From: Heliocidaris tuberculata
Taxonomy: Eukaryota; Echinodermata; Echinoidea; Camarodonta; Echinometridae
Length of the DNA: 64,000 bases
Assembly: GCA_025618425.1 (NCBI GenBank)
Contig: CM046838.1
Coordinates: forward strand, 18,908,880 to 18,972,879
Direction: 5' to 3'
The position numbers and the translations under genes were made by a program. Shown here piece by piece: positions 1 through 13,780 of this stretch. The stretch's first letter is position 1. Each line of letters opens with the position of its first letter. The notes below the pieces were generated by a model. That model searched no databases. It was not told the DNA's origin and saw nothing but the letters and a program-made list of their open reading frames with translations.

Positions 1-2222
1 AAATATACAATTGCCATGGTATACCGGTACAACTGGAACTAATGACTTACATTGTGATTAATACAGTTAATGGGGTATGATTATTGTTTGTATAGGTTAT
101 TATCAAGGAACTGCCCCCAGTTATTTATATTGCTGCTAATGAACACAACAAATCATGGTCGACGTGATTTGCAAAGACAGCAAGCTTTTGCGAATGACCC
201 ATCGAAAATATAGCTTTATGAAAAGACAATAAATTCATAAAGGAGAATATTGAAGAGGGGAAGGTCGCATTTAACGTTTAATCAGCGCCTCTTGTATCCC
301 CCAAATTGTTCTATTTGAGAGCAACTAATCATGCTTTTGAAGGTTAATTCACTTACAGTACAATACATGTTTTTTCTCTTTTTTTTTCTCTCGCAAGACG
401 GGGAGATAAGAAAGGGATTAATTAATAACCTTTCTCTCATAATTAGAAACAGTTTTTCCTGTCTACTTGTTTGGCACGGCTCTCGCCTTAAAGAGTAAAT
501 AGGGACGTCATCAAACGGTCTATACTAGTTTGTGGACGTGATTTAATATACTGCGCTCATGCCCGGTGTCAACTTCTCTGTGGTTGGCCTATAGTACGCT
601 CATATTCTCTTACATTCATGATTTATGCATTTATTAAGAGGGATAGCCATTAAGTTTAGAATAATTTAATGCATAAGGAATTGTATATTCAGAAATAATA
701 GTACCATTCTCTTGTGTGTATTACAATTATTTAGCCAACTCAACGACTTAAAAATGAGGTATGCTTTGAAAGTGATTTGAGCTGCAGCAAAATAAATACA
801 GTTACTAGTAAATTGATATATCAAAGTCACAGATGCAATGTTTTGACGTGCATTCAAGATTTATTTCTTCATTTTAATAATATTTTATTGAGACGGAAAA
901 AAATAGTATCATTACTTTTTAATGTTGAGAATCCCATGACTTAGTCTTAGGAAAAATATTAGAACATCAGAAGGGGAAAGTGGAATGCTAGAGATAAGAA
1001 ACAAAAGCACAAACAAACACAGATCAGATGTACGATTCAACAAAGACAACTAAAAATGCCTTTAAAAAAAACAACAACATGAAAACGAGTGGGAGGAGGG
1101 GGGGGGGCTCAGTTTTTTGCATCATAATCAAGTGATAAGAGAGACAGACAGATGTGGTTATTAAACAACAGAAATTAATGATTGCTGTTTTGAGACGGGA
1201 TCGGATTTTAAAAAACATTTCGTTGATAAATGTCATCTTCAACTGCCCTTTCCAGACTTCCATTGCTTTACTTTCTGTTTTCACCCCAGATTTCAGTTGT
1301 CCAATCTCCATTTCTGTGACAGTCATTTTCTCCTTCACTCACATCCTTTTTTTTTTTTTTTTTTTTGCCCTCTTTCTCCTTCTTGTATATCGATCTTTCA
1401 AGTCCATTTTTTAATGAGAACACACTAGGCTAAGTTCATGCAAATAATGGGGAGAAGACATTCGTGTCATCTGGACAGTGGGCATATAGTACTAATTCGG
1501 GTCATCTGTTTTATTCCAGTCTACATGTCTTCTCGCCTAAATCAACCTCTCGCCTGCGGGACCCATACGAATATACACCGGACTGTTATTACCCATCCCA
1601 ATCGATTCAGCGAGAAAAGCGATCAGATTATTGTATTTTAAATGGAAGGCGTTTAATTTCATGATATTCAAGAAGCTCAATCGACAGAGCTAAATTAGGG
1701 AGTGTCATCACGTGTCGCCTTTATTAAGATTATTGACTAGCATGCGTTCCTGTGAATAAAAACGAGAAGTTATACCTTGTTTTTTGACCCGCTCCGCCCC
1801 TGCGTTGGCATATAATCGGTTTCTAGGGCAAAATGTCTACCTCTTGAGTGGTTCACTATCAGTTTACCTAGCACAAGTTAGTGAATAAGTTATTTTCTTC
1901 TCAGTGATAGGCCGAGAAAAGAATTCTGCACATGACCAAACAAATAACAAACAAAGAGCAACAACGCAAAAACACACACTCCGCAATTTACATTGAACAA
2001 ACTCATTTTATCAAGACAACTGACTTTCTTTGTAAATAATTATTAATCGCTTCTGCACTTTCATGAATGTGAAAACTTAACCAAGATGACGATTCAGTTG
2101 ACCATTATAACTTTTACATCAAAGTGGGTCGAAATATCACAATCTTTTTAGAAATTTGGTCATCTGAGTAATAAGTATTATCCTATCACATATGTTTTTG
2201 TTTCAGTTCTGATAATAATGAT

Positions 2223-2430
2223 AGTTTTGATAATAAACCATTCTTGTATAGCGCATATCACAATATGATATAACGCCCCTTTGCGCTTCCAAAGGGTTTG
2301 GATATTATTACCCTGACTTTGGCTCCGGCTGCCGTAATCAGCGCACAGTGCATTTCAAGGAATAAATCCTGCCAGGTACCCATTTAACACCTGGGTGGAG
2401 AGTGGCAAACGTGATATATACCATTCACAG
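2223..2430. repeat. Interspersed repeat fragment with AT-rich border
   Basis: Starts in degenerate GATAAT units, then TTCTTGTATAGCGCATATCA and a stretch reaching AATAAATCCTGCCAGGTACC and CACCTGGGTGGAGAGTGGCA. I recognise this wording from dispersed repeats of marine invertebrate genomes; the family name is not certain. Confidence 0.4.
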
Positions 2431-3539
2431 ATTCAGTTGCAAAGTAAAAGTGATTGCACGAATGAAGATTTATAGAAATAATATGCTTAAGTTCTTCAAA
2501 CCACGAATGATTTGTCAAATAGCAGCAATATAGCCGTCCTTTCATATATTTATTATATAGAGGTAAGTGCCTGCAATATTTTAAACTCTGAACCTTACAG
2601 TTTCACATCATAATCGGTCGAAGGGTTGATTGTTACAGATTTTGTATACAAGTATTTCTAATGTTGATTTACCGTTTTAAAATAGAAATTCAGCAATGTT
2701 GATCTGTATGAAGCTCATATAACTCCAAGAGTATAAAGATTGAAGCCCAAATATTGATTTATTTTTATTTTGTTCTTTTCAAAACTAACTGCTGAAGGCC
2801 CAGACGGTTTCATGCAACAATTAAGACACGGAGCCTCATTCTAAACCGATCAGAATAACAAACTACTTTCTCAGTTTTCACATTCCTTTGTGATGATAAC
2901 TTGCCGAAATACCGCTGTCAGGAGGGTCTGACATTGTTTATTTTTTGGAAATATTCCGCAAGTTTTGTTTTTGTCAACGAACCCTATTTCGAATCTATTC
3001 CTACAACAACATAGGCACACGCCAACTCACGAGGCAACGTGCAAGGACAGGGTGTTTCAGCAAAAAGACAAGTAGGACAGAAATGTCAAAATATATTCCA
3101 CGTATCAGTATAGATATCCGAATGGAAAGAATCCGTAACCCTTCGTATACTTCGTTTCCTCCAATTTGCAATGACTGAGAAGCTATTCACGGCTGTTAGT
3201 ATTTCTAAGGTTCTAAAAAATTATAAACGACCCCCCCCCCCCCCATCAATATTAGGCCTATGATTAAAACATTAACAGCGATGTCCGATTGTAAGTTACT
3301 ATATTTATCAATTTCTTTTGAGCTCTACATGGAAAGGAAAAGAAAGAGCAATTTCATTTCTAACCCAATTGTTGTTCTTTAATGCATCTTTTGTGAAGAC
3401 ATTATTGCAAGACATTTTGAGAGGATATTTGCTTTATTGCATGTGTAGTATAATGAGTATGAAGGAGTGCACGCATTGTAAAACGATTTTTAACACGAAA
3501 ATAGGATGACATGCTGCAGTAATCATTGACTCTCCTCTC

Positions 3540-3785
3540 AGTAGATTATGGAGCTATATTCATCGACTTGATACCTATCGAGTCGTGGATCTGTAATTAT
3601 GGATCATTGGTAGATTATGAATTGTAACCACTGATTTAATACTAGACGTGTATACTATTTAAATTAGATTGTAGATCTGTAATCAATGGCTTGATCATTA
3701 GCAGATTGTGGTTACATGCATGTATTCAGTTACTTGATCCTTAGCAGATTGTGGACGTGTAATCATTGAGTTGATTCATGCAGTC
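3540..3785. repeat. Degenerate minisatellite, about 42-bp unit
   Basis: Units built on TTAGCAGATTGTGG and TGTAATCATTGA recur; the clearest pair starts at 3692 and 3734 (42 bases apart), with weaker copies upstream near 3543, 3610 and 3660. Confidence 0.45.
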
Positions 3786-3981
3786 ATGGATTCAGCAGCC
3801 ACCATCTGAGCATATACGTCAGATCCCGAGCAAAGTTACCGACAGGCAGTTATGCATTTAGTACCCTCTTTCCCAGGACAGTTGCACTGCTCGAGAACTC
3901 GACAGACGACAATCTAATTTATGTCCCAATGTTTTCCCGCGAACATTAAATAAAAATTGATTTAGCGGCCTAGGTCCTATA

Positions 3982-4449
3982 ATGGGACCAATGTTCAAAG
4001 ATAATGAGCATGTGGTTGGACTAATTGGATTATTGGACTACTGTGTAGAGCTATCTGGATGGGTGACCCTACGGAACGCCAGGAAACTTCGCGTGCCAAA
4101 CCCGTTTGTATATACAGATGTTGGCGGGCGCACTGGGGAGAGACATGGGACGAAACATGCCTTGATGAAAGGCTCAGTTTCAAAGACCCTATCTTATAAA
4201 CACGCTACCATTTCTGCGTCACCCGTATTGCATCACTGCAATTCGCTATCATTACGTATAGGCTATGTAGGAAATGCGTGGTTCGTGTTGAGCTATCGGG
4301 GACGCGGAACGGGGCCACGTGTGGCGAAGTGCCGAATGAGAGCGGACCCGAATCTCGGGCGTTTAACTTATGCAAACAATGAAGTCGTGTTTGAAAATCC
4401 TTTCGCTCTGTGTTCTCCATGTGTTCGTGCAAAGGGTGAGAACGAATGA
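3982..4449 (+). other. Unrecognised open frame in a G+C-richer patch
   Basis: A 155-codon frame from ATG to stop in a patch richer in G+C than its surroundings, also partly open on the other strand. There are no motifs, no helix or signal pattern and no similarity I recognise. It could be chance, a decayed mobile-element frame or a lineage-specific gene. No promoter or poly-A context stands out. Confidence 0.12.
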
Positions 4450-5776
4450 TGATATCCAACATATTTAGATTTGGGTGGTGCTGTATAACACATGCTTGAA
4501 TCATCCGTAGATGTGAACTCATTTTCCACCGCGTACAAACGCATGTTTAACCCATAGGTTTAACCTCGTGGGTGTATATGAGGATATGATGTGATAAACA
4601 TGTCTCATAAAGAATAGAATGCTTAGATGAAATGCAAGAAACCAAGAAGGTGACAAATAAAGAAGAATTTCAAGAAACATGATATCTGGGAAAAAAAGAA
4701 GGAGAAGAAAATAACAAGACTAAGGACCGTATAAAAAAGGAGAATTTTTTTTAAATGTAAAACTGTAATGTTAACATGAAAACAAGATGAGGATACAAAG
4801 ATTAAGAAGAGAAAAGAACTGAATGAAGGATAGAGGTAACAAATCGGTTGAAAAGAAGGAGGAAAATGAAGAAAAAAGAGGGGTGGTGTACGAAGTGAGA
4901 GAGTGAAAAAGAGAGGAATGCATGAATGTCAAGTTCTATAGATGGACAACCGTTAAACTTGTTAACTGGAAACTTATATCATCATCTAATATGTACCATT
5001 TTATAGAATTCTTGGCTTTTAATATATCCATGTACATTAATGTAAATCCAAGTGATTGCTTTCAGAAGAAAAAGAGTAGACACCTTATATAAACTCTGTT
5101 TTGTCATGATCGCTTTATAGCTGAAGCAACTGCATTTCGAATTTGTTCCATATCCCCGAGGTTGTCTGTCCATTACTGTAAACCTCTTACAGATAAATCC
5201 TTATCTAGCAAACTTAAGTCGCCCAAATCATGGAATCATTAATCAGCCAAAATAAAGCAAATATGGGCTACATGTCAATGAACCAAGCGTTCATTTTCGC
5301 AGGGATCCTTGTTTTTGAGACCCGAAGATAATATAAACATCAAATATCCCCTGCAAGAAGAGTAGGTGGGATTTGGACTGATCAGTAAAATAGACACAGA
5401 ACATAAATCACAAAAAGGCAATAACCTCATTTGATTCATGTATCATCGCACCACATTCCTTATTTCACAATTCAATAATAATTGATAATTCAGGCAGACA
5501 TGCATGTCTTGAGGCATATTTCGTGTACATATACGTTCTGCAACGAATTGATTAAAGCTGAGTATCATCTGACTGGAAAGGGAGACGTGATTTAGATCGG
5601 AATATTCATTCAGTATAATGTTTCCTCTTATTCAGTTTATTTTCTAACTGTCTCCCAGTTTCCCCTCCGCTAATTACGACTGTTATGGTTGTTTTGGGTT
5701 TTTTTTTAATAGTTTATTTTATCATCTCTACCTCCCTATCACTCACTCTTCGTCTCTCTTTGTTTCTTTCACTCCA

Positions 5777-5846
5777 CACACACACACACACACGCGCACA
5801 CACACACACACACACACACACTCTCTCTCTCTCTCTCTCTCTCTCG
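5777..5846. repeat. (CA)n then (CT)n compound microsatellite
   Basis: CA repeats with one CGCG interruption run directly into CT repeats. Confidence 0.95.
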
Positions 5847-6963
5847 CTTTCTGTTTTTTCTTTCCTCCCATTCCCTCATTCGTCTTCTTACATTCCGTTT
5901 GCTTGCATATCTATTCTATTTTTAGTTCTCTTTCATGTATGATGGCGCAATGTCATTTCCAAATAAGCAGTGGCACATTTCGACCTATTTCCTTTTTTAA
6001 TTAACTAAATTCGAATGAAATATTTCTATGCTGTTCTCTGACTCTAAAATTCCTCCTTATATATATTCCAATTTCTTTAAGTTTCAATGAATTATCATTC
6101 CTCTATTTATAGGTCTCTTTCATCACGTTGACAACACAGTTTCCAAGACAGTTCTGAAGTGGGTAGAAATGGTTGTTTCGTAAGTGATATACACTATACA
6201 AAAATTGAATGTAAAAATTATTACTTTTTTTTGGACAGGACTGCAGTACGGTTGTGTTACAATATATGCAGATGCATCAGCGGATGAAGAATTTTGAAAT
6301 ACAGGAATATCAGGAAACTGGTCAAACTTTACATGAATGTGAATGCCTATTTGGGTTTGTCTTAGATAGAAGGGGTGAGCACAGAATGATACCGAGAATG
6401 CTGTGAAAGTTGGCTTAAAATATGTGGGCTGCACCCCCCCCCCCCCCCCACTCCTCCGAGCCGCCGCTGCAAAATAACCTGAGGGCAGTTCTCCTGATAA
6501 AACAAGGGTAACCCTGGAGAAAGGGGAAGAGATCTGAAAATAGTAATCCATACTAGATCGATCCTATACGTATCAATGCCCGCTGGCTAACATCGGTAGG
6601 ATCATCTGGGCTTACACATTTGTTGCTCGTCCCTCGATAGAAAACGCGGTTATACACGTAATGCTCGGCTTAGCGATGCGACTTCCCACTGCAACGTAAA
6701 TCCTGAAGCTTTGCAAATTTGATAATTCATAATGCTGAAATAATTGTATTTTTTAAGTGAACGACTGAGCAAGAAGTGTAACTGCAATGAATATTTTGAC
6801 GAAGTGAAGGGCGTTTTCAGGAAGGACTATGAAGAAAAACACGAATTTCATGCCAATTGGATTATCTTAGATTTCCTGACACTAATTTTCTATGGAATAA
6901 AAATGCCTTTTCGATAATTGTTGTTTTTTAACGAAATATGGTGTAAAATAAATCGTTGTAAAT

Positions 6964-7099
6964 ATTGACAGAGATTTGTTTACCCACGTACACATGCACA
7001 CACCCCAAAATTTTAGTATTCAGGAATGAAATGGAAAAATATGGTTCAAATATGGTAAAGCTTTAATCATCTGAGTATTGACAGAGATTTGTTTACCCA

Positions 7100-7145
<46 letters not shown>
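6964..7145. repeat. Direct duplication ending in a (CA)n expansion
   Basis: ATTGACAGAGATTTGTTTAC and CCACGTACACA occur at 6964 and again at 7075. The second copy has expanded into a long CA tract (7105-7143), showing a microsatellite born inside a duplicated unit. Confidence 0.7.
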
Positions 7146-7147
<2 letters not shown>

Positions 7148-7354
7148 TAATATTCAGGAGCGGAATGGGAATTAACGGTGCGAAGGACTAAATATACCGT
7201 GATCCAACAGCTCCACGACAACTATGTCCGGCCTGCCCTATGTCCCCCATGCCTGGCCCTGTGTCCACTATTTTCTGCCCTATATCAACTATGTCCGGCC
7301 ATACGAGCACTGTGTCCCAGACCTACAACCACTATTTCCGGACCTCAAACTAAT

Positions 7355-7520
7355 ATACGCCCCCCCCCCCCCGACAACTTACTGATAACATTTTTTTTTT
7401 TTTTTTTTTTTTTTGCTTGCTTGTCAGAGAATTATGGAAGAAAAGCTGGACTCCATAAAATCTGATACCCCCTCCCCCTGAGCGACTTTTGGAGGGCTGG
7501 CGAAAAAAATTCTCACCTTT
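7355..7520. mobile_element. Fragment related to the hAT-like element at 43855-44146
   Basis: Poly-C, poly-T, GCTTGTCAGAGAATTATGGA, then CCATAAAATCTGA, poly-C and a TGAGCGACT...GGAG..CTGGCGA block occur in the same order as in 43940-44045. Ends and target duplication are not preserved. Confidence 0.6.
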
Positions 7521-8815
7521 GATAAACACTGTACAGGATAATCATTATCACGTGGTAAGAAAAACGAAAGTTGTGTGAAGGAATAAAACAAAGTAAATGA
7601 AAGTGTTTGCATGCAGAATGTTGCTTCCTCTGGTGTATCCATTACGTTCGTATAGATACAAAGAACACCAAATGCATATCATCGATCGTAATGCTAGGAC
7701 GACTTTCCACAAAAGTAATCCTCAAACAGATCTTCTTCTCGTGCCCCCTCCCCCGCCGCCGCAGTGAACATTTCATTGATATGATGTTAAGTACAATTCA
7801 AGAAGTATAATGAGGTACTTCCTGATTTTTCTTTTGATCAAGTGATCTTCCTGTATGACTAGCGTAAAAACATCAAATCCCTAAATCCCTGAAATACATC
7901 AAATTAAGGATATCATGTCTCCTCACTTTTCAGCGGCTCTCAATTTTCATTTTGCTGAATCTCGTCTTAAGCCGACAGTATTTCGTTGCCATGACTGTAG
8001 TATATGACTATGCAGCGCAAGGGATCTTCCAGTCAATCTAACCGTCTGTAGAATTAAGCCCAGCGAAAGACTGACAAAAATAATCAAGAAATGAACTTAT
8101 CATCCCTAGCAGCACTGGCAGATTTGGGACTTTTAATTCAAGTTGGCATACCTAAAGTACAAAACCTACAAAATGTGGCCCCTGTACAAATTTTCGACTC
8201 AAAAGACACAAAATGTAGTACTATTTATATGTGATAACCCTTTTGGTTATTGTTGCCTGTCAGAATTTTTTAAAGACAAAAGTCGAAAACGCATGCCTTC
8301 TGCAAGTTCTGAAACCAGCAATTACAATTATCATGATTTGGAGGAATAGTGCTATTAAAGTAACTTGCTACAATCCGATTACAACTACATTCTAAAAGAA
8401 AATACGACGATGTCAGTTATTTGATTTGAGGTTAGAGGTAATACATATTGCTCTTTAAAGTTCTTGGGGGGGGGGGGGAAGGGTTGGATATGTATTTCTC
8501 ATCGCATCTACATGGTCTAAAACCAAATCAATAATACTTTTCATCCAGCGATAACGCAGCCTGCGTTATAATTATGTTTGGTGTTTTATTTCGAACAAAT
8601 CTGGTCCCTTCAAAAAAAGTGTTCTCACATGGCAATAATTATATAAAGTATTATTCTGAGATTGATCAGATAGAACTTCATCTGTGAATTGTAAGCTCAA
8701 AAAAGCATTTTCATGCGTGAGATATGCCTTTTCACTATCAAGAGAACCATATTCACAATAAACCAATGACACTGCCTAATCAGGGTATAAAAATGTTAGA
8801 AAATTAAGAAAATCT

Positions 8816-9020
8816 ACACTGTAAAAAAATTTGCCGTTTATTCACGTGAATTTCCTGGCAGTCAGGATGCCGGGAATGCCCGTTTTTCCACAGTTTTTTT
8901 TTTCACCGGAAATCAGCATATATTTACAATATAATTATGTAAATTTACAATAAAATTATGTAAATATATGCTGATTTTCAGTAAACCAACAAACTTGCTG
9001 TTGTTTTACGGGAAAAGACT
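8816..9020. repeat. Inverted-repeat element with an AT-rich hairpin core
   Basis: Starts at ACACTGTAAAAAA. The core holds AATCAGCATATATTTACA (8911 onward) and its reverse complement near 8961-8980, forming a near-perfect hairpin. The exact right edge is unclear. Confidence 0.45.
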
Positions 9021-10076
9021 GTTAAATTTGTTCTTTATGTTTCGGATTGAAGTTGCGCCTAGTTATACATGTCATGCAGACCGAAGAATCACAGTCAAAA
9101 TCAATTGATAACCTTGATCAAAATCGATCAGATGGCACAGGCAACAAGATGAGACAAGTGATGTCAACCCGGCTGACATGTTTTTTTCTTCGATTGGAAG
9201 GGCCCGCGATGCCAATTGATTTCGATTTTACAAGTCATATGACCATATTATGTTATTACAGTCCGTTGTTCCTTAGCAACATAAAAATATTTTCATATTG
9301 ATTATGATGCTTTTTTTCCAGATACAATGAATAAATCAAATAAGTTTCATGCAGCTCACCTTCAAAAGTGTGGAGGTTTCTCTTGAACGAAATTTTGCAA
9401 GCAATCTTTTGAAACTGATGACTTTTCTTTCACCCGTGATGAATACGGCTATTTGGGACATTAAAAGTATATTTTGTGTGTGCAAGCGCCATATACTCTA
9501 CTGCCTCGTAAACTAGTAGCAGTAGGCGTATAACCATTTCCATAAAATCGGCGTGTTTTTGTTGCTCTACTGACATTTGGAAAGTGCCGAGCTTTAGGAA
9601 CGTTTGGTACATTTTCGAAACGGGTGTGCAAAATCGATATCAAGTCATTTCTAGCCGCAAATGTCATATTATTCTTGTAAGAAGTTGAGCGGGGAAGCTG
9701 AAAGGTCACACAAGGTGTCAAATCTGCCAGCTTAGAAGAGCTAACAACGTTACCCAAGAATCGGAAAGGGGAGGGGCAAAGAAAATGCAACCCATTTGAT
9801 GAAGTTTACGAACATCTGTTTTGAATTCATTCTTTTCAGCAGAGACATGAGAGAGGCAAAGTGCATTATAAGCTTGTGTTTGAAGGATAATGGTGCATCT
9901 TCATTTCTGTATTAGAAATCAGCCCTATCAACAGTGCGCAGAGATTTCTGTGTTTGACCGTCACACTATTTGCCACAGTACTCATATGGTGCTAGTACCG
10001 AAGACTCTCTCTTAAAATTAAGTTTCCAGTGAAACGTAATCATACATGTACCATTTTGAAAGAATGACCAATTATC

Positions 10077-10150
10077 CTCAGAGAAAGAGAAAGAGAGGGA
10101 GAGATAGAGATAAAGAGAAAGAGAGAGAGAGAGAAGGAGAGAGAGAGAGT
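10077..10150. repeat. (GA)n purine tract
   Basis: Imperfect GAGA/AGAGAG repeat, all purine on the + strand except a few T. Confidence 0.9.
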
Positions 10151-10192
10151 AAATACTTTCTTCTACTAAACGTCTTTGTTTAATCATTTCTC

Positions 10193-10206
10193 ACACCAGA
10201 TGGCGC
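10193..10206 (+). promoter_or_regulatory. CTCF-like motif
   Basis: ACACCAGATGGCGC matches 13 of 14 positions of the published CTCF consensus CCASYAGRKGGCRS, by eye. Function is inferred only. Confidence 0.3.
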
Positions 10207-11138
10207 TCTCTGTCTATGCTGTGTCTGTGTGTCTGTCTCTCCCTCTTTTTTGTTTTTTCTTTCTTCTTTTGACTTGAATTTGGATAGAGAATAAGGTGCG
10301 TATTATAATGGAATTCACATTTCAAAAGAATAAAACACAATCATACCAACTCTTTTTCATTAACAGGAAATCAACTCTTCAGTTTACTGCCATTTTCAAT
10401 GAAAATGTCTGGCATAATTTTTGACTTCCGTTGCCATGACATACAGGCGATTTCTTCTTTCAAGCGAGGATAAAAACTTTTGTGATATCCTACTTGCAAT
10501 AAGCTAATTATTATAATACACATGTGATAAATGAAAATCTGATGAGACCTCTATTTGCAATATGAAGAATTTCAACTTTTATCACAATACTCACGGGCTA
10601 AAGGCGAATCTGAAAGATGGGAAACGAAACGATATCAATTGCCAGTATGAAATAAAGAAATTATCCCGAGCGACCTTAATATCATCTATCGTCGACCTTA
10701 CCGAACTTGATAAATAAAGCGCAGATTGACCACCATGATGACATTGAACGTAACCACGGAGGAAGATACAGGCGTTGAATGATGGCATAATCTTGTCACG
10801 AATCAGGAGTTAAGTCATTGAACGCGTCTTTCATCTATAGACATACCACATCGGACCAACATGCATTCCATTGAGGTTTGTGCGATGAGGGAGACTGGAT
10901 ATAGTCAGCTCTGGCGTTGCCGGGGAACTAGATTTACTTAGGAACAGGATTTGCTTGAAATATCCATGCATCGAGCATAATGTAATTGTGAATTTCTCTT
11001 CCTTTCTCCTCTCTTAGATTTACGAATAATTTTTCTACGCAAGACTTTGTCCCGTTTTAGTAATATAAATACATTTAGTTTTTCTACGATATCCTGAAGA
11101 CCTAAACACTATCTACCTGTTTGCCTATTCGTGAATGT

Positions 11139-11540
11139 TTTAAAGTGATATGGTAACTTTGTAGAGGCTTGATAAAATTTGAGCTGCCTGGCCTTACATG
11201 CTATGAGTGTATGTAATATGGTGTAAAAATGAAGCCCATAGGGGGGAAAAAAAACACTTCAAAATCATCATGTGCTTCACAAAAGTAAACAAATGCAAGT
11301 GACCGGAAATGCCAGACTCATTTTTCCTCATAGACTCAGTGTTAGACTAAAGCGTATGGCCATACGCTTTCGTAAATGGAAGTATTCAGTCACAGATATC
11401 TTAATAATAGCATTATATATTTGAAAACCTTTGTATTCCTGGCTATTATTTATCCTTATGAACATCATTATACAAGACAGATATCTAAATTCAACAATTT
11501 ATTAAATCATGCCTCCACAAAGTTACCGAATCCCTTTAAG
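11139..11540. mobile_element. MITE family B, copy 1
   Basis: Terminal inverted repeats of about 30 bases: TTTAAAGTGATATGGTAAC at the left and GTTACCGAATCCCTTTAA at the right, with GAGGCTTGATAAA / TTTATTAAATCATGCCTC inside. A 22-base perfect palindrome (11349-11370, core TATGGCCATA) sits near the middle. A second copy lies at 23898-24295. No coding capacity. Confidence 0.8.
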
Positions 11541-13780
11541 TATTAAGGTAATTAAAAAAAGGTTATTGATTGATTGATTGATTGATTTTTATTTATTTAT
11601 TGTTATTTTTATTTGTTATTTTTTTTTGTATTTTCATTTCCAAAAAAATATATTTATTTGTATATTCATTTATATATACATGCCAACAGCCCAAGATTCG
11701 GTATTTCAACATTCCCATCACCCCCCCCCCCCCCCTCTTCGCTCTTTCCTTTTTCGTATTTTTCACTCAAATTTCACCCCCTCTCTTTTAATCTCCCTCT
11801 TTCTTTCTCCTGCTCTCTTTCTCTCTTTCTCTTTACCATTTTCCTTTTTCTACATTCAGTGACATAACCTACTTGATTTACTCTCCCCCTCTCTTTCTCT
11901 CTCTTTCTTTCTTATTTTCTATGCAATCACTTTATTTTCCTCTCTGTCTTTTCCACTCTCGTGATACATCTTATAGTGATCACAATTCGCCTGATGTACC
12001 CTCGGGATTGCACACCTCTAGTCTCGGGGTAATGGAAACCATCATTTTCTCCACTCTTATTCACTGTTAACCCAGTTGTGTCCAGCCGATTCGATTAGTC
12101 TGTCGCATGTGTAAAGCGTGATGCCTTATCCAGTTTCCTTCGTCTCTGGGATCTCTCTTCTCAAGGCGCACTTCATTAAGTATTTGTTTTAAGCGCATAG
12201 GCTGCTCATAAAACAAAATAGGCTACTTTGGGTAGATAGCTATAAAATGCGACTGGGTTTGTGATTGTGCAAAATGACGGGCTTTTAAGTTCTAGCTCGA
12301 GCAAGCCACCGAAGCGGCCACCAATCCCAGTTGACCATAGGACGGAGAGGGCCATACTGTTCGGCTGACGATTGCCATTTTGAAATTGAAGGCGTGAAAG
12401 AACTTTCCACCTGCATTCTGTAACTGAAAAAAAGACCCCCCCCCCCCCCCCCCCCCACCACCACCACCATACTGATAGCAGCATAGATATTGGAAGGTCC
12501 AGTCTTTCATTCTTTATACTCGGAACATCCGACTTTTGTATAGTGTTATAGCTGCCTTCACACAGATGTGGATCAAGGATTTTCACAAAGGAAGGGACCC
12601 ATTTTCCCCATAAATTATTATCAGCGTAGAATCTGAGTTTATGTTTTTTCTTCAAAAGTTCTCCAGGACTCGCTTAGGTGGAGAGAGAAGGGGGAGACAT
12701 GGGAGATGGGTTAGGATTTTCTTTTTTCTGAGACGTAATCATGGTTATTTTTTATTCTCAAAATGCGGGGGGGGGGGGGTGTCTGTTCAGGTCACCTTTG
12801 GATCAGGTGTGCTTTCCTGGCTTTAATTGCTATTGAAAACTTCATTATCACCTTCTTAGCTCGAGAGAACACTGATGAAACCTGCGAATTTTTTAGGCCT
12901 CGTATTTACCTGCTGTATACTTTGATTATCGTCCACCCCGCATTTTAACATTACCAGCGCAGCCTGTAGCCCCACTGAACAAAGTGCACTGTACGTCATT
13001 ATTTAACGTAAATTGGCATTTGAATTCTGCCCTCTCGTTGCATGATGGGGCCATGGTACCTGATGATCATTCAGCCTATATTAATAGCAGAGACAAGGGA
13101 ACGTCCCTTTTCAAAGAAGGAGAATTGTTACCTGGGGGAGGAGGATGGAAAAGGGCAGAGAGAAGGAGGGGAAAAAATCATGTTGAAGAGAGGAAAAATA
13201 AAGGACTCAACAAAACAAAGGCAGGGCAGGACATGAAAGATAGCCTCACCTCTGGAGGGTCAGCTATCTAATTATTAAATGACCAGTCCCAGCCCTTGCG
13301 TAGTAAAACTATGGAAGATAAATGAGTGCAGGGAAGGTCAGGGATACACCCAAATAACCCAGACCTTGCAGTTCCAGCGACAGATGTTGATTTTTAACCT
13401 CTATAACAGACCAGTCAAAATCATCCAGTAGTCATTGTCTCAATGCGGAAAATGGAAAGGAATATAGTTACTTCGTATAAGTATTACATATTTATGCGAA
13501 ACTATGCAGGTAAAAAAAAAATAGTAGGTCACCCCCCCCCCCCCTGAAAAATTAAAGAAATGTGTTCATTATGTGTAATTATTTTATTTACATTTCCCTC
13601 CTTACTTTCTTCAGACAATCCTATAGACCAGCCTCTGGTTAAAGCATTACAAGTCCGATAAACAACCTCAGAAAATAAAGAATATTCTCATTGCATTCAT
13701 TTTCATACACATACAACATTTTCAAGATTAATAGTGCCTTCTATCGTCAGATTTTAAAAACAAGGGAAATGCCCAGGGCA

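Noticed and set aside
5685..5942. Frame rich in Thr-His and Leu-Ser repeats
   Set aside because: Translation of a CA/CT microsatellite.
12206..12655. 149-codon minus-strand frame with poly-Gly/Trp
   Set aside because: Driven by a poly-C run; no conserved motif.
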